The notes under the pieces are model-generated. The model had not been told where the DNA came from and made no database searches. It worked only from the letters and a program-made list of their open reading frames with translations. Of a DNA stretch of 64,000 bases, positions 46,984-55,778 are shown one piece after another. The number at the start of each line of letters is the position of its first letter. The stretch's first letter is position 1. This stretch comes from Flavobacterium denitrificans DSM 15936 (GTDB lineage: Bacteria; Bacteroidota; Bacteroidia; Flavobacteriales; Flavobacteriaceae). Location: positions 862,070 to 926,069 of the forward strand of contig NZ_KE384377.1 of the NCBI RefSeq assembly GCF_000425445.1, in the 5' to 3' direction. Both the position numbers and the translations under genes were made by a program.

Positions 46984-48003
46984 ATGGAAAATAGTATTGC
47001 AGTTTACGGAGCATATGGACACACAGGAAAGTTTATTGTAGCAGAACTTTACAGACAAGGTTATAGAAATTTGATTCTCTCTGGAAGAGATTTGGAAAAA
47101 TTGACTGCTTTGCTTCCGTTTTTTCCGGATTCAGAAATAAAAGTGGCAGATATCAATAATCGAAAATCATTAGACGAAGCTTTTAAAGATGCCAAAATTA
47201 TTATAAACGCAGCTGGCCCAAATTTAGATACTGCAGCACCTATAATTAAATCAGCTTTAAGATCTGGCAGTCACTATATTGATTTATCGGCAGAACAAAA
47301 ACCAGTGTTGGATGTTATTGATGAATTTTCAGAAGAAGCTAAAAATAAAGAAATTTTAGTAATTCCAGCAGTAGCCTTTTATGGTGGATTGGCGGATATA
47401 TTAGCGACGCACTTAACAAAGGAGTGGGAGCATACAGATGAAATCAACGTGTATATTGGTCTGGATTCCTGGCATCCTACAAAAGGGACGAGATTGACAG
47501 GAGATCGAAATCACTACAAAAGATTAACATTCAAAGACAATCGCTTAACAGAACTTGAGCCAACTCCTTCAAAAGAATGGAATTTTAAAAAACCAATAGG
47601 CAGCAAAGAAGTGGTAAGTCTGCCTCTTTCAGAAATCATTACGATTTCAAGCCATTTAAAAGTGAATACGGTTAATACGTACTTGAGCCAGAACTCTTTA
47701 GAAGATCTTAGAAACAACAGTACGCCAGAGCCAAAACCGATAGATGAAAAAAACAGGTCTTCACAGCAATTTAGTCTTGAGGTCGTTGCGTTAAAAGATA
47801 ATGAAGAAAAAAGAATTTCGGCACAAGGGCAAGATATTTATGCTGTGACTGCTCCTTTAGTTGTAGAGGCGGTGAACAGAATTTTATCTGGAAAAACGGC
47901 TTCAAAAGGAGTAAAGACACTGGGAGAAGCATTTGATGCGAGCGATTTTTTAAATTCGTTGCAAGAAGATGATATAAAAATTACTGCCGTAGAAAAATCA
48001 TAG
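46984..48003 (+). CDS. Saccharopine dehydrogenase-like NAD(P)-binding protein
   Basis: This 339-residue protein has an N-terminal Rossmann fold with VYGAYGHTGKFIV (a GxxGxxG-type loop), SGRDLEKL, and NAAGPNLDTAAP, as in saccharopine dehydrogenase NADP-binding domain proteins. The C-terminal half resembles the trans-acting enoyl reductase-type members. It lies 63 bp after the NIPSNAP gene and is probably co-transcribed. The substrate is unknown. Confidence 0.8.
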   Translation: MENSIAVYGAYGHTGKFIVAELYRQGYRNLILSGRDLEKLTALLPFFPDSEIKVADINNRKSLDEAFKDAKIIINAAGPNLDTAAPIIKSALRSGSHYIDLSAEQKPVLDVIDEFSEEAKNKEILVIPAVAFYGGLADILATHLTKEWEHTDEINVYIGLDSWHPTKGTRLTGDRNHYKRLTFKDNRLTELEPTPSKEWNFKKPIGSKEVVSLPLSEIITISSHLKVNTVNTYLSQNSLEDLRNNSTPEPKPIDEKNRSSQQFSLEVVALKDNEEKRISAQGQDIYAVTAPLVVEAVNRILSGKTASKGVKTLGEAFDASDFLNSLQEDDIKITAVEKS

Positions 48004-48164
48004 GTAAAAAGATAGATTTTTTTGTTTCCCTAAATTATTATTCTGAAGTACTTTCAAACTTTTGTTTGAAAAAGCTAGTAAAATACTAGATGAAAAATGA
48101 GTCAAAATCAAATTTGTAGAAGTAAACTTAATTTTTTTGGGAAATTTCATAGATTATCAGATAA

Positions 48165-48193
48165 AAAAAGACAACTTTTTGAGTTGTCTTTTA
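48165..48193 (-). terminator. Rho-independent terminator of the arsenic gene cluster
   Basis: AAAAGACAACT pairs with AGTTGTCTTTT across a 4-nt loop, with a T-run on the minus strand. It lies 21 bp after the stop of the Cys-rich peptide gene. Confidence 0.82.
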
Positions 48194-48213
48194 AGTAGTA
48201 AAATGAAAAAAAG

Positions 48214-48387
48214 TTACTTTTTGCAATCTTTCGGTGCACAAGTTCCTGGATCGTCATTGCAGCAATGCGTTGAACATTTTTCAGTGCAGATTTTCTTAGC
48301 ATCAGATTTTGATAAGTTCGCATAAGCGAAGATGCTTCCAGCGGTTAATAATACTGCTGCGAGAGTAAGGAACATTTTGTTTTTCAT
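48214..48387 (-). CDS. Small secreted Cys-rich peptide, possible metal(loid) binder
   Basis: A 57-residue frame starts at ATG 48387. A signal peptide (MFLTLAAVLLTAGSIFAYA) is followed by a short mature part with seven Cys: CTEKCSTHCCND, then CAPKDC. This density fits a periplasmic thiol peptide that could bind As(III), copper or similar ions. It is the last gene of the leftward set, 127 bp after the sigma factor, and is followed by a terminator. The function is inferred from composition and position. Confidence 0.65.
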   Translation of the reverse strand: MKNKMFLTLAAVLLTAGSIFAYANLSKSDAKKICTEKCSTHCCNDDPGTCAPKDCKK

Positions 48388-48514
48388 AATTTTAATTTTT
48401 AATGATTAATACCATTTAAGACGTACTAATCTAAAAATGATGCAGACTTTGCTGATTTTTTTTCTAATAGCCTGAATTTTTACATGTGAATCTTCCGTAA
48501 ATGATCCGGTGATA

Positions 48515-49072
48515 TCAGCATTTTCCTCCGCTGCATGATTTTTTAGACGTAACATTCATAACATTCCCACGGCGGTCTAATTCAATACTGCAGCAATCCA
48601 GCAGCATTTCCTTTAATTTGGATCTGCCTCTCTGCACCCTAGAGCGAATGGAAGGGTAGGCAAGGCTGTATTTTTCGGTTAAGTCTTTCTGCTTGATTCC
48701 ATGTATTTCGCTATCCATGATAATTCCTTGATATTCCTCCGGAAGGCGCTCAATGAAATTTATAATGCAGCAGTCTAGGCTTTGCGAATTATCAAAATCT
48801 GTTTCCTGCATTGTTTTTTGCATCATGCATTCCGTGAGTTCTGATTTTTTTTGATGGGAACTTTTTCGATAATAATCAATAATAGAATTTCTTGTGATTG
48901 TGAAAATCCAGCTTTTTAATTTGCTATCATCCGTCAGCGATCCTAAATTCTCGTTTATCTTTATAAAAACTTCCTGCAAAACATCAGATGCGTCGTCGGT
49001 ATCATTTATACGGGCCTTTATGTATTTGCCTAAAATGATATAAAACTGATTGTGAATAGTATTTATTTCCAA
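48515..49072 (-). CDS. ECF sigma factor, SigZ-like, with C-terminal Cys tail
   Basis: This 185-residue sigma-70 family protein has region 2 (DASDVLQEVFIKI, SWIFTITRNSIIDYYRK) and region 4 (LPEEYQGIIMDSEIHGIKQKDL, RSRVQRGRSKLKEMLLDCC). Beyond region 4 there is an unusual tail, TSKKSCSGGKC. It lies 93 bp after acr3 on the same strand. ECF factors of the SigZ type occur in Bacteroidota ars clusters. The Cys pairs suggest a direct thiol or arsenite switch in place of a separate anti-sigma factor, which is not encoded here. Confidence 0.83.
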   Translation of the reverse strand: MEINTIHNQFYIILGKYIKARINDTDDASDVLQEVFIKINENLGSLTDDSKLKSWIFTITRNSIIDYYRKSSHQKKSELTECMMQKTMQETDFDNSQSLDCCIINFIERLPEEYQGIIMDSEIHGIKQKDLTEKYSLAYPSIRSRVQRGRSKLKEMLLDCCSIELDRRGNVMNVTSKKSCSGGKC

Positions 49073-49164
49073 ATTTTTTATTGTTTACAGGCTCAATGCT
49101 TTTTAAAAATTGTTTGATTTTTTTTCCATTCTCGTTTTTTAAAATAGATTAAGAGACTCAAAGC

Positions 49165-50229
49165 TCAGTTTGAATAAAATCTTTTTCTGAACCAAAATGC
49201 AAGATTTACCAACGCTATAAGAGCAGGAACTTCTACCAAAGGACCAATAACACCTGCAAAAGCCTGGCCGCTGTTTATTCCAAACACGCCGATTGCCACC
49301 GCAATGGCAAGTTCAAAATTATTGCCTGTGGCCGTAAAGGCTATAGATGTCGCCCTTGAATAGTCAGCTCCAAAATATTTGCCGATAAAGAAACTGATGA
49401 CAAACATCACAGTAAAGTAAATTATAAGAGGAACAGCAATTCGCACAACATCCATTGGAATCTGAACAATCAGTTCTCCTTTCAGGCTGAACATTAAAAT
49501 GATTGTAAAGAGCAACGAAATAAGTGTAATTGGCGAGATAAATGGTACGTATTTATTCTCAAGCCATTCAGAACCTTTTAAAGCTATCAAAGCATAACGG
49601 CTGATAATTCCAAGAGCAAAAGGAATTCCTAAGTAAATACCTACACTCTCTGCAATCTGAGCTATGCTGATGTTCACTTCGAAACCATCATGTCCAAAAT
49701 AGGGAGGGAGAATGGTTATAAAGATATATGCATATACACTGTAAAGCAGCACCTGAAAAATACTGTTAAGGGCAATAAGTCCTGCAGCATATTCGCGGTT
49801 TCCGTCTGCCAGATCATTCCATACCACAACCATTGCGATACAGCGCGCCAGACCAATAAGGATCACCCCAATCATATATTCAGGGTATCCGTTTAAAAAC
49901 AGGAGCGCCAGTAAAAACATTAAAACAGGGCCTACAATCCAGTTCAGGAATAAAGAAGCACCCAAGACTTTAGTATTTCTAAAAACCTGTCCCATCTGTT
50001 CGTATTTTACTTTTGCCAGAGGTGGATACATCATCAGGATCAGACCTATTGCCAATGGAATGTTTGTAGTTCCGCTGGAGAAAGAATTGATGAAATCTCC
50101 GCTGGAAGGAATTAAGTATCCTATTGCCACGCCTATAGCCATAGCAAGGAAAATCCACAGGGTTAAGAAGCTGTCAAGGAAACTTAATTTTTTGCGTCCG
50201 ACAGCTGGTGCGCACTTATTTGCTGACAT
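49165..50229 (-). CDS. acr3: Arsenite efflux permease Acr3
   Basis: This 354-residue inner-membrane protein has ten hydrophobic helices. It contains [17 protein letters not shown], the ACR3 hallmark with the essential Cys (Cys130), and [18 protein letters not shown] near the C-terminus. It pumps As(III) out of the cell. It starts 1 bp after the arsC stop. Length is normal. Confidence 0.95.
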   Translation of the reverse strand: MSANKCAPAVGRKKLSFLDSFLTLWIFLAMAIGVAIGYLIPSSGDFINSFSSGTTNIPLAIGLILMMYPPLAKVKYEQMGQVFRNTKVLGASLFLNWIVGPVLMFLLALLFLNGYPEYMIGVILIGLARCIAMVVVWNDLADGNREYAAGLIALNSIFQVLLYSVYAYIFITILPPYFGHDGFEVNISIAQIAESVGIYLGIPFALGIISRYALIALKGSEWLENKYVPFISPITLISLLFTIILMFSLKGELIVQIPMDVVRIAVPLIIYFTVMFVISFFIGKYFGADYSRATSIAFTATGNNFELAIAVAIGVFGINSGQAFAGVIGPLVEVPALIALVNLAFWFRKRFYSN

Positions 50230-50230
50230 T

Positions 50231-50842
50231 TTATTTTTTTATTTGTGAAAACACATAAAACATTTCGGCTGCTATTTGGAGGCTTCGTTCCAGATAAATT
50301 TCTTTCTGTTGAGGAGTTCCGTCAGAAATCTTAGGATCTTCAAAAGTAATCGGGATCCTTTTCTCGGCACCTGCTATAAATGGGCATCCGCCGTCAGCCT
50401 GCGAGCAGGTCATTATTGCCGCAAATCCGCTTTCAGGATTGAAATCATCATCATAGGTTTTAGAAAAACCGATAACAGGTGGTTCATCAGCTGAATATTT
50501 TATCGAGTATACAGGATTTGGTCCCTCTGAAATTGGTTTAATTTTAAAGCCAGAACTTTTTAAGGTCTCAGCTACCATTGGGAATAGAGCAGTAGCTTCA
50601 GTTCCTCCAGAATAGCATGAAACATTCTTTATATTGTAATATGCGGCTGCAGTCTGTGCCCAAACCTGCGACAAATGGCTTCTTCTCGAATTATGGGTAC
50701 AAATCAAATTAAGTCGTACTTTCTGCTGATTGGTTGTTTTGACTTGAATAAATTCAATTAATGGCTGCAATATTTGTTTTCTGTCTTCAGACAAGAATGC
50801 AAAAGGCAAAGATTCAATTGTTTTTGTTAAATCTGCATACAT
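50231..50842 (-). CDS. arsC: Arsenate reductase, low-molecular-weight phosphatase type
   Basis: This 203-residue protein has the CX5R P-loop in [10 protein letters not shown] (Cys48 to Arg54) and further Cys in [12 protein letters not shown]. It fits the thioredoxin-coupled arsenate reductase family in a longer form with an N-terminal helical extension (residues 1-40). It reduces As(V) to As(III) for export by Acr3. Its start overlaps the methyltransferase stop by one base (TAATG). Confidence 0.88.
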   Translation of the reverse strand: MYADLTKTIESLPFAFLSEDRKQILQPLIEFIQVKTTNQQKVRLNLICTHNSRRSHLSQVWAQTAAAYYNIKNVSCYSGGTEATALFPMVAETLKSSGFKIKPISEGPNPVYSIKYSADEPPVIGFSKTYDDDFNPESGFAAIMTCSQADGGCPFIAGAEKRIPITFEDPKISDGTPQQKEIYLERSLQIAAEMFYVFSQIKK

Positions 50843-51456
50843 TATGGTTTCTTTTTAAAATGGCAAAAAATAAAATTCTGTACTGTTTCAAAGGGAGTCT
50901 GATGATTTTCGGTAAAGCATTCCATTTTGAGAAAAGTATCAGAAAAAATCTTATCTAGTTTTGATTCAGAATATTGTGTTATTTCCAGTCCACTGCATTT
51001 TGTGGGGCCAGATTCTGAAAAAGTTCCCATAAAAAGATTGGCATTTGCAATTGTGTATTTTTCAGCAATTGACTTGTATTTTTCTATTTCCTCTTTAGAA
51101 GTTAAGAAATGAAATGAAGCCCGGTCGTGCCAAAAATCAAATGTTTCATCAGTATCAAACTCTAAAATGTCCGAAACAATAAATGATACATATTGAGATT
51201 TCTCGTTCAGACGATTTTTGATTCGATTGATGGCCTTTTCAGAAATATCCAAAAGATAAAGATTCGTATATCCTAAATCAAGCAATTTATCAATTAGGTA
51301 GCTGTCACCGCCCCCAATATCAATAATTTTTGCATTTTTTGGCAAATTAGCATTTAGAATAGCTTTTATCGACGTTTCAGGATTTGTTTGATACCAGCTT
51401 ACTTCATTTTCTTTTTTAGTTGAAAAAACGTTTTCCCAATGTTCTTTTCTATCCAT
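50842..51456 (-). CDS. Class I SAM-dependent methyltransferase of the ars operon
   Basis: This 204-residue methyltransferase starts at ATG 51456 (MDRKEHWENVF); an upstream in-frame ATG at 51495 overlaps the previous gene. SAM motif IDIGGGDSYLIDKLL and WHDRASFHFLT resemble the small thiopurine/tellurite-type methyltransferases that share the HWENVF start. It lacks the Cys set of ArsM arsenite methyltransferases. Its place between the DUF6428 gene and arsC suggests a role in metalloid or thiol modification. Confidence 0.78.
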   Translation of the reverse strand: MDRKEHWENVFSTKKENEVSWYQTNPETSIKAILNANLPKNAKIIDIGGGDSYLIDKLLDLGYTNLYLLDISEKAINRIKNRLNEKSQYVSFIVSDILEFDTDETFDFWHDRASFHFLTSKEEIEKYKSIAEKYTIANANLFMGTFSESGPTKCSGLEITQYSESKLDKIFSDTFLKMECFTENHQTPFETVQNFIFCHFKKKP

Positions 51457-51467
51457 AAATGTATGTA

Positions 51468-51941
51468 TTAGCAGCATCCTCCACCTGGAGTGCACGAAGA
51501 GCCGTTATCAGAATTTAGCTGAGATAATTTTACCTTAGGCTTATCAGATGGAATACCGCAGTGTTCCTGAGCAAGACAGGCTGTCTGCTTGTTAAGTAAA
51601 GTGAAGTTTTGTCCATCAAAATCTAAATCGTATTTACCGATAGTTGTGTTTTGGTATTCCACTTCAATTTCATGATCCTCAATTCCAAGCACTTTTTCTG
51701 AAAGTTCGATTATATGGATCAGTTTCTGCGGTTTAAGCCTGTGTTCGTAGTCGTTGGCATCCCAAAGCTGGAAGTTTACAACTGTTTCTTTTCTAACTGT
51801 TCCTCCGCAGTCAATGAAATTTTTGGTAACTAAACCTACTTCAGTTACGTGAAAATATTCTGGTACAAATGTGCCGTTAGGCAGTTCAAAATTTACAGCT
51901 TCAACCGTCTTAAGCACTTCTTTAATTTCTGAAAGTTTCAT
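51468..51941 (-). CDS. DUF6428-type protein with C-terminal CTPGGGCC
   Basis: This 157-residue soluble protein begins MKLSEIKEVLKTVEAVNFELPNG. It matches the uncharacterised DUF6428 family found in Bacteroidota ars operons. It has Cys in FIDCGGTV and CLAQEHCGIP and ends in SSCTPGGGCC. The thiol-rich tail suggests As(III) binding or delivery to Acr3. It lies 11 bp before the methyltransferase and 33 bp after the acetyltransferase gene. Confidence 0.72.
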   Translation of the reverse strand: MKLSEIKEVLKTVEAVNFELPNGTFVPEYFHVTEVGLVTKNFIDCGGTVRKETVVNFQLWDANDYEHRLKPQKLIHIIELSEKVLGIEDHEIEVEYQNTTIGKYDLDFDGQNFTLLNKQTACLAQEHCGIPSDKPKVKLSQLNSDNGSSCTPGGGCC

Positions 51942-51974
51942 GATTTTTTCTATTTAGTTAAACTATATTTTTTA

Positions 51975-52460
51975 TTAAATAATGGCAGGGCTTCTTCTTT
52001 CAAGAAGCGCAGTATCTCTCCAGATACCATTCTGTTTTCCAATTTTCTCTCTTATTCCAAGTATCCTGAAACCTGCTTTTTCATGGATGCGTAGGCTTCC
52101 TATATTCTCAGGAAATATTCCTGCCTGAAGCGTCCAGATGCCTTCTGCTTCACTTTGATTTACAAGTTCATTTAAGAGAGCAAGACCAATTCCTTTTCCT
52201 GAATGCGCAGGATCCACATATACGCTTACTTCCGCAACTCCAGCATATACGCAACGGGATGAAACAGGCGTAAGGGCAGCCCATCCTATTACTATGGAGT
52301 CTTCTTCCATCACAATTCTGCAGGATGTAAGATGCGACTGATCCCAGTCTTCCCACGAAGGGGCGCTGGTCTGGAACGTGGCGTTGCCAGTATCAATTCC
52401 TTTTTGATAGATTAATTTTACTTGATTCCAGTCTTCGGCTAAAAGTTTTCTGATTTCCAT
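51975..52460 (-). CDS. GNAT acetyltransferase, ArsN-like (arsinothricin resistance type)
   Basis: This 161-residue acetyltransferase starts at ATG 52460; an ATG at 52484 inside the arsR end is an alternative. It has the PAT/bar-like sequence MEIRKLLAEDW, GNATFQTSAPSWEDWD, VSVYVDPAHSGKGIGLALL and HEKAGFRILGIREKIG. This subfamily acetylates the amino group of phosphinothricin-like compounds. In ars operons it is usually ArsN1, which detoxifies arsinothricin. The substrate is inferred from context. Confidence 0.82.
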   Translation of the reverse strand: MEIRKLLAEDWNQVKLIYQKGIDTGNATFQTSAPSWEDWDQSHLTSCRIVMEEDSIVIGWAALTPVSSRCVYAGVAEVSVYVDPAHSGKGIGLALLNELVNQSEAEGIWTLQAGIFPENIGSLRIHEKAGFRILGIREKIGKQNGIWRDTALLERRSPAII

Positions 52461-52470
52461 ATGTTTAAAA

Positions 52471-52803
52471 TTAACAGCATTCATTTTTCTTTTTTGCTAA
52501 ATGTTCTGATATATACTCGAAGAATCCTTTTATCTTTTCGAGCCCTGGTTCATTGATACAATAGCAAATTGAATTTCCTTCGATGCTTCCTTTAATGAGG
52601 CCGGCATTTTTTAATTCTTTTAAATGCTGGGAAACTGTCGGCTGTGAAAGAGGAAGCTCGTTTACAATATCTCCGCAGATGCAGGCATCCACTTTTAATA
52701 AATACTCCATAATGGCAATACGCGCAGGATGTCCTAACGCTTTCGCTAAAATAGCCAGCTCATTCTGGCTTTCTGTAAAATGATCTGTTTTTGTTGCTCC
52801 CAT
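52471..52803 (-). CDS. arsR: ArsR-family arsenic-responsive repressor
   Basis: This 110-residue winged-helix repressor starts at ATG 52803 (MGATKTDHF); an upstream TTG is less likely. It has KALGHPARIAIMEYL, a metal-site motif DACICGD (Cys41, Cys43), and recognition helix SQPTVSQHLKELKNAGLI. The last residues are NECC, giving an extra Cys pair. It is the first gene of the ars operon and presumably binds the palindrome just upstream, released by As(III). Confidence 0.93.
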   Translation of the reverse strand: MGATKTDHFTESQNELAILAKALGHPARIAIMEYLLKVDACICGDIVNELPLSQPTVSQHLKELKNAGLIKGSIEGNSICYCINEPGLEKIKGFFEYISEHLAKKKNECC

Positions 52804-52815
52804 TGTATTATATTT

Positions 52816-52835
52816 ATATTGCAATATTACGATAT
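52816..52835 (-). promoter_or_regulatory. Candidate ArsR operator
   Basis: This 20-bp imperfect palindrome is centred on AATATT (left half ATATTGCAAT, right half ATTACGATAT; 8 of 10 positions symmetric). It lies 13 bp upstream of the arsR start codon, where it would overlap the promoter or the transcription start. Confidence 0.55.
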
Positions 52836-53016
52836 AAAATTTAATAAGAATAGTTTTTTTATTTAAATTTTTAACTGTTAAATTGTTTTTAGCGTAATTT
52901 CTCTGTATTTGTACGGTTTATCAGAGGTTAAAATTCTTAATTATTAACTTAGTAGGATTGGCAGATCAGTAATTTTTTGAAGTAAAAGCTTGTTGAATAA
53001 TATTGAAAAGCTCTAA

Positions 53017-53052
53017 AAAAAAACGCTAAAACCTAAGTTTTAGCGTTTTTTT
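53017..53052. terminator. Strong bidirectional terminator hairpin
   Basis: A 16-bp stem (core AACGCTAAAAC/GTTTTAGCGTT) has a CTAA loop, with A and T runs at the outer ends. It directly abuts the left direct repeat. Confidence 0.85.
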
Positions 53053-53055
53053 AGT

Positions 53056-53311
53056 AGTGACGGGAACAGGACAAATTACAACATCTTTTTTGGATGATTT
53101 GAAGAAATTGGCTTACTATAGTGTCTGTCTTTCATTGGCGTTGTAAATTTGGTTTAGATGTCCTGTTGGGGATTGATGCAAAAATTGTAAAAACTCAATT
53201 GATCCATCGCATTAAACTGATATATAAATTTACAAAATTTATGCAGGATTTTAAAAGATTGTTTAAGTTAAGGCAGGATTGTCTTTCTTTGGCTGTATGA
53301 ATTATTTGATT
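53056..53311. repeat. Left copy of a ~250-bp direct repeat that can fold
   Basis: It is nearly identical to 54954-55205 over the first ~130 bp (from GTGACGGG to GGGGATTGATG), then diverges with scattered matches to GGATTGTCTTTCTTT. AACAGGACA (53065-53073) pairs perfectly with TGTCCTGTT (53159-53167), and a further AATTACAAC/GTTGTAAATT stem lies within. A 4-nt deletion relative to the other copy breaks the one open frame visible on the minus strand. The nature is unknown: structured RNA or degraded mobile element. Confidence 0.7.
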
Positions 53312-53372
53312 GTTGTTCCACTGGAGCATTTCTATCCTAATTGGTGCTTTTAAATGAGTTTTTCGTAAAAGC

Positions 53373-53400
53373 AATAAGCCCGAAACAAATCGGGCTTATT
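53373..53400 (-). terminator. Rho-independent terminator for the AhpD gene
   Basis: AATAAGCCCGA pairs with TCGGGCTTATT across a 6-nt loop. It lies 65 bp beyond the AhpD-like stop on the minus strand. Confidence 0.8.
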
Positions 53401-53465
53401 GTCTTCAAATTTAATTATAATTCTAAACTTTTGGATGCATCGTAATTAAACTAGTTTTTTGCAAG

Positions 53466-53918
53466 TTATGCAAGACTTTCTCCTATTCGGAGGTGGGTAC
53501 TGAGAACAACCCTGTTCCAAAGATTGATTGTTATGACGGCCGTTATTATATCTGCTATCTGGCTTTCACTGAAATAGTGTAAGGCCTTTGTATAGGTTTC
53601 ATCCGTTAATCCGTTCTCATGAATTAATGTTATCTCTTCAGTTACCGCGAGCACCACTTTTTCCTCTTCTGTAAAAATGTCCCCAGCTTCTCTCCAAGCA
53701 CTCAAGAGAAAAATGCGCTGGTTTGACTCGCCGTTTTTAACGGCGTCCTGAGTGTGGATGTTGATGCAGTAGGCACAGCCGTTGATCTGCGAGGCACGTA
53801 TCTTTATGAGTTCTTTGGCTGTCTTGGATATGGAAATTTTTGAAAGGTAGCTTTCAAGTCCTATCATCGCTTTTAGTGCATCCGGAGCGGCCTGCTTAAT
53901 GTTAAGTCGTTTTTGCAT
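53466..53918 (-). CDS. Carboxymuconolactone decarboxylase/AhpD-family protein
   Basis: This 150-residue helical protein has the AhpD core motif INGCAYCINIHTQDA (Cys48, Cys51, His55), the redox CxxCxxxH site of alkylhydroperoxidase-like enzymes. Length and motif fit small peroxidase-type members. It lies 68 bp downstream of the Crp-like regulator gene on the same strand, and the pair is flanked by direct repeats. It probably removes peroxides under control of the neighbouring regulator. Confidence 0.87.
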   Translation of the reverse strand: MQKRLNIKQAAPDALKAMIGLESYLSKISISKTAKELIKIRASQINGCAYCINIHTQDAVKNGESNQRIFLLSAWREAGDIFTEEEKVVLAVTEEITLIHENGLTDETYTKALHYFSESQIADIITAVITINLWNRVVLSTHLRIGESLA

Positions 53919-53986
53919 TGTATTATTCTTTTAAAATTGTTCAATGCAAAATTCAATAATAGGGAAAGGAAAAAACTTAAACTGGT

Positions 53987-54562
53987 TTAAGAAAGAAGCC
54001 TTTTGCGTATTTCGCTCAAGTATTCGGGCGTGAATCCTAGATAGGAAGCGATGAGGTATTGGGGAACACGCTGGATGAATTCGGGGTGGTTTCTGACTGC
54101 CTGGAAATAAAACTCTTCCTTAGAGAACGAGAAAAGAAATTTGATGCGTTTCTGTGCGGCTGCATAAGCCCTCTGGTAGACAAAACGGAAATAGCGCTCC
54201 ATTACCGGAAACTCTTCCAGTAGCTTCTGCTGCTTCTCCAAAGTGATGTAAAGCAATGTTGATTTCTCTACTGCCTGAATATAAAATTCTGTCGCGAGCT
54301 GGTTCTCGTAGGCAAAGTTATCGGTAAGCCACCATGTTTCTATGGCAAATTCCGTGGTTTGTTCGGTACCTTTCTCGTTAATATAAAACTTTCTAAGCAG
54401 GCCGTCCAAAACAAAATAATGATGACGGCAGATCTGTCCCTCCTTTAGCAGGTTCTCTTTTTTACACGTTTGTTTTATGTCGAAGAATTTTTTGATTTGC
54501 TCAAAGTCATTGTCTGATACCTGTGCAAATTTGGCTATATGGTTTTTGAGTATATTGGACAT
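53987..54562 (-). CDS. Crp/Fnr-family regulator
   Basis: This protein of about 191 residues starts at ATG 54562 (MSNILKNHIAKF); the longer frame to 54688 adds an unlikely hydrophobic leader. It has a cyclic-nucleotide-like sensor domain (KKENLLKEGQICRHHYFVLDG) and a C-terminal helix-turn-helix (VPQYLIASYLGFTPEYLSEIRK). Such Bacteroidota regulators often control an adjacent redox gene; here that is the AhpD-like enzyme. Confidence 0.85.
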   Translation of the reverse strand: MSNILKNHIAKFAQVSDNDFEQIKKFFDIKQTCKKENLLKEGQICRHHYFVLDGLLRKFYINEKGTEQTTEFAIETWWLTDNFAYENQLATEFYIQAVEKSTLLYITLEKQQKLLEEFPVMERYFRFVYQRAYAAAQKRIKFLFSFSKEEFYFQAVRNHPEFIQRVPQYLIASYLGFTPEYLSEIRKRLLS

Positions 54563-54915
54563 CTGGAGTAAATGACATATTGGTTTTGACTGTTCGGCCA
54601 GCTTTTTTAATCGGAATGGCATCGCTGGCAGGCTCTTAAGCAAATATAGCAATAATATACTTAAATACGTTTTGAAATCAGATTTCATTATTTGTCATTA
54701 AATAGTAATTGAAAGCAATTTGGAGATTATATAGAGTCAATTTCTATAATATTCTGGGGGTTCGAATCCTGTTAAGTTATCGAATGATAAATTAACTATT
54801 TGTATTATTTTTGATCTAAATATACACGCTGAAGCAATTTTTCTATTATTTTAGAGAAAGAAAATAAAAGCAAAAATGACTCAAAGCCACCGTATTTATT
54901 AGTGTAAATGAAAAA

Positions 54916-54945
54916 ATGGCGCCAATTGTCTTCAATTGGCGCCAT
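54916..54945 (-). terminator. 13-bp perfect hairpin, terminator on the minus strand
   Basis: ATGGCGCCAATTG pairs with CAATTGGCGCCAT around TCTT. On the minus strand it is followed by a T6 run. It directly abuts the right direct repeat, as the other terminator abuts the left copy. Confidence 0.8.
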
Positions 54946-54953
54946 CTGGCTGA

Positions 54954-55205
54954 GTGACGGGGACGGGACAAATTACAACATCATTTTTGGATGATTTGAA
55001 GAAATTGGCTTACTATATTTAGTGTCTGTCTTTCATTGGCTTTGTAAATTTGGTTTAGATGTCCTGTTGGGGATTGATGTAAAAAAATATAAAAACTCAA
55101 TTGGTTTATGGCATACAATTCTACAAATATTTATGGAGGATTTGAAAATATTGTTATCGTTAAGGTAGGATTGTCTTTCTTTAGCTTTATGAATTACTTT
55201 ATGCG
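54954..55205. repeat. Right copy of the ~250-bp direct repeat
   Basis: It matches 53056-53311. The outer stem is kept as GACGGGACA (54962-54970) with TGTCCTGTT (55060-55068): two A-U pairs of the other copy become G-U pairs, so a plus-strand RNA would still fold. A minus-strand TACTTTTG promoter-like element lies at 55223-55230. On the minus strand an open frame contains QSPTGHLNQIYKANERQTL, which is broken in the other copy. Confidence 0.7.
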
Positions 55206-55377
55206 ATTTAAGTTTTGTGGTACAAAAGTAATCCCTTTCATAGTATCAAGTCCAAAAAAAGTTTGGCACCAATGATACTCTTAAAATTCGTGGTTTTATA
55301 AACCTATGTACGTGTAAAAAAAATAGAGCATAGTTGAAATACTTCTAGTAAATACTAAAACCTAACTTTGGTTGATT

Positions 55378-55409
55378 AAAAGCCTTTAATTCGATTAAAG
55401 GCTTTTTTA
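55378..55409 (+). terminator. Rho-independent terminator-like hairpin
   Basis: AAAAGCCTTTAAT pairs with ATTAAAGGCTTTT around TCG and ends in a T-run on the plus strand. No plus-strand gene was found just upstream, so it may end an unannotated RNA. Confidence 0.75.
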
Positions 55410-55778
55410 TATAGCCAATCCAAATTTTTTACTGAGAGCTGTAATTGAATCGAAAAATGAAACAGCATGTTTTCAATAAAATACTTCGAAGGTTATTTTA
55501 GTAGTTCCTCAATTCTATTTTTATTTGATAGCCAACAGGTGTAAAATAATGCAGACAGATTATTTCTCCTTCTTAAGTGTGCCAACAAAAAGAATGCATG
55601 GCAAAACAGTATTTAGTTTTTATTTATTTGGAGCTTAAAGTGCAATGTTTTTTAAATTTATTGTTTTTTCCGATAGATTTGAACTTTCAATTACCCATCA
55701 TGTATAATATGATGTTCCCGGACAGCACTATTTACAGTATAGCTACAAGTTTTGCCAATGTATTCGAATATTATTAAA

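Noticed and set aside
48137..48325. 62-residue plus-strand open frame
   Set aside because: It is antisense to the Cys-rich peptide gene and covers its terminator.
50842..51456. ArsM arsenite methyltransferase
   Set aside because: It is too short and lacks the conserved Cys set of ArsM, although it lies in an ars operon.
54761..54782. T-arm-like string GGGGGTTCGAATCCTGT suggesting a tRNA or attachment site
   Set aside because: No acceptor, D-arm or anticodon stem could be built around it, and the T-stem itself pairs poorly.
55577..55777. 66-residue plus-strand open frame
   Set aside because: It has no promoter or recognisable composition, and it runs into the structured element; chance frame in AT-rich DNA.
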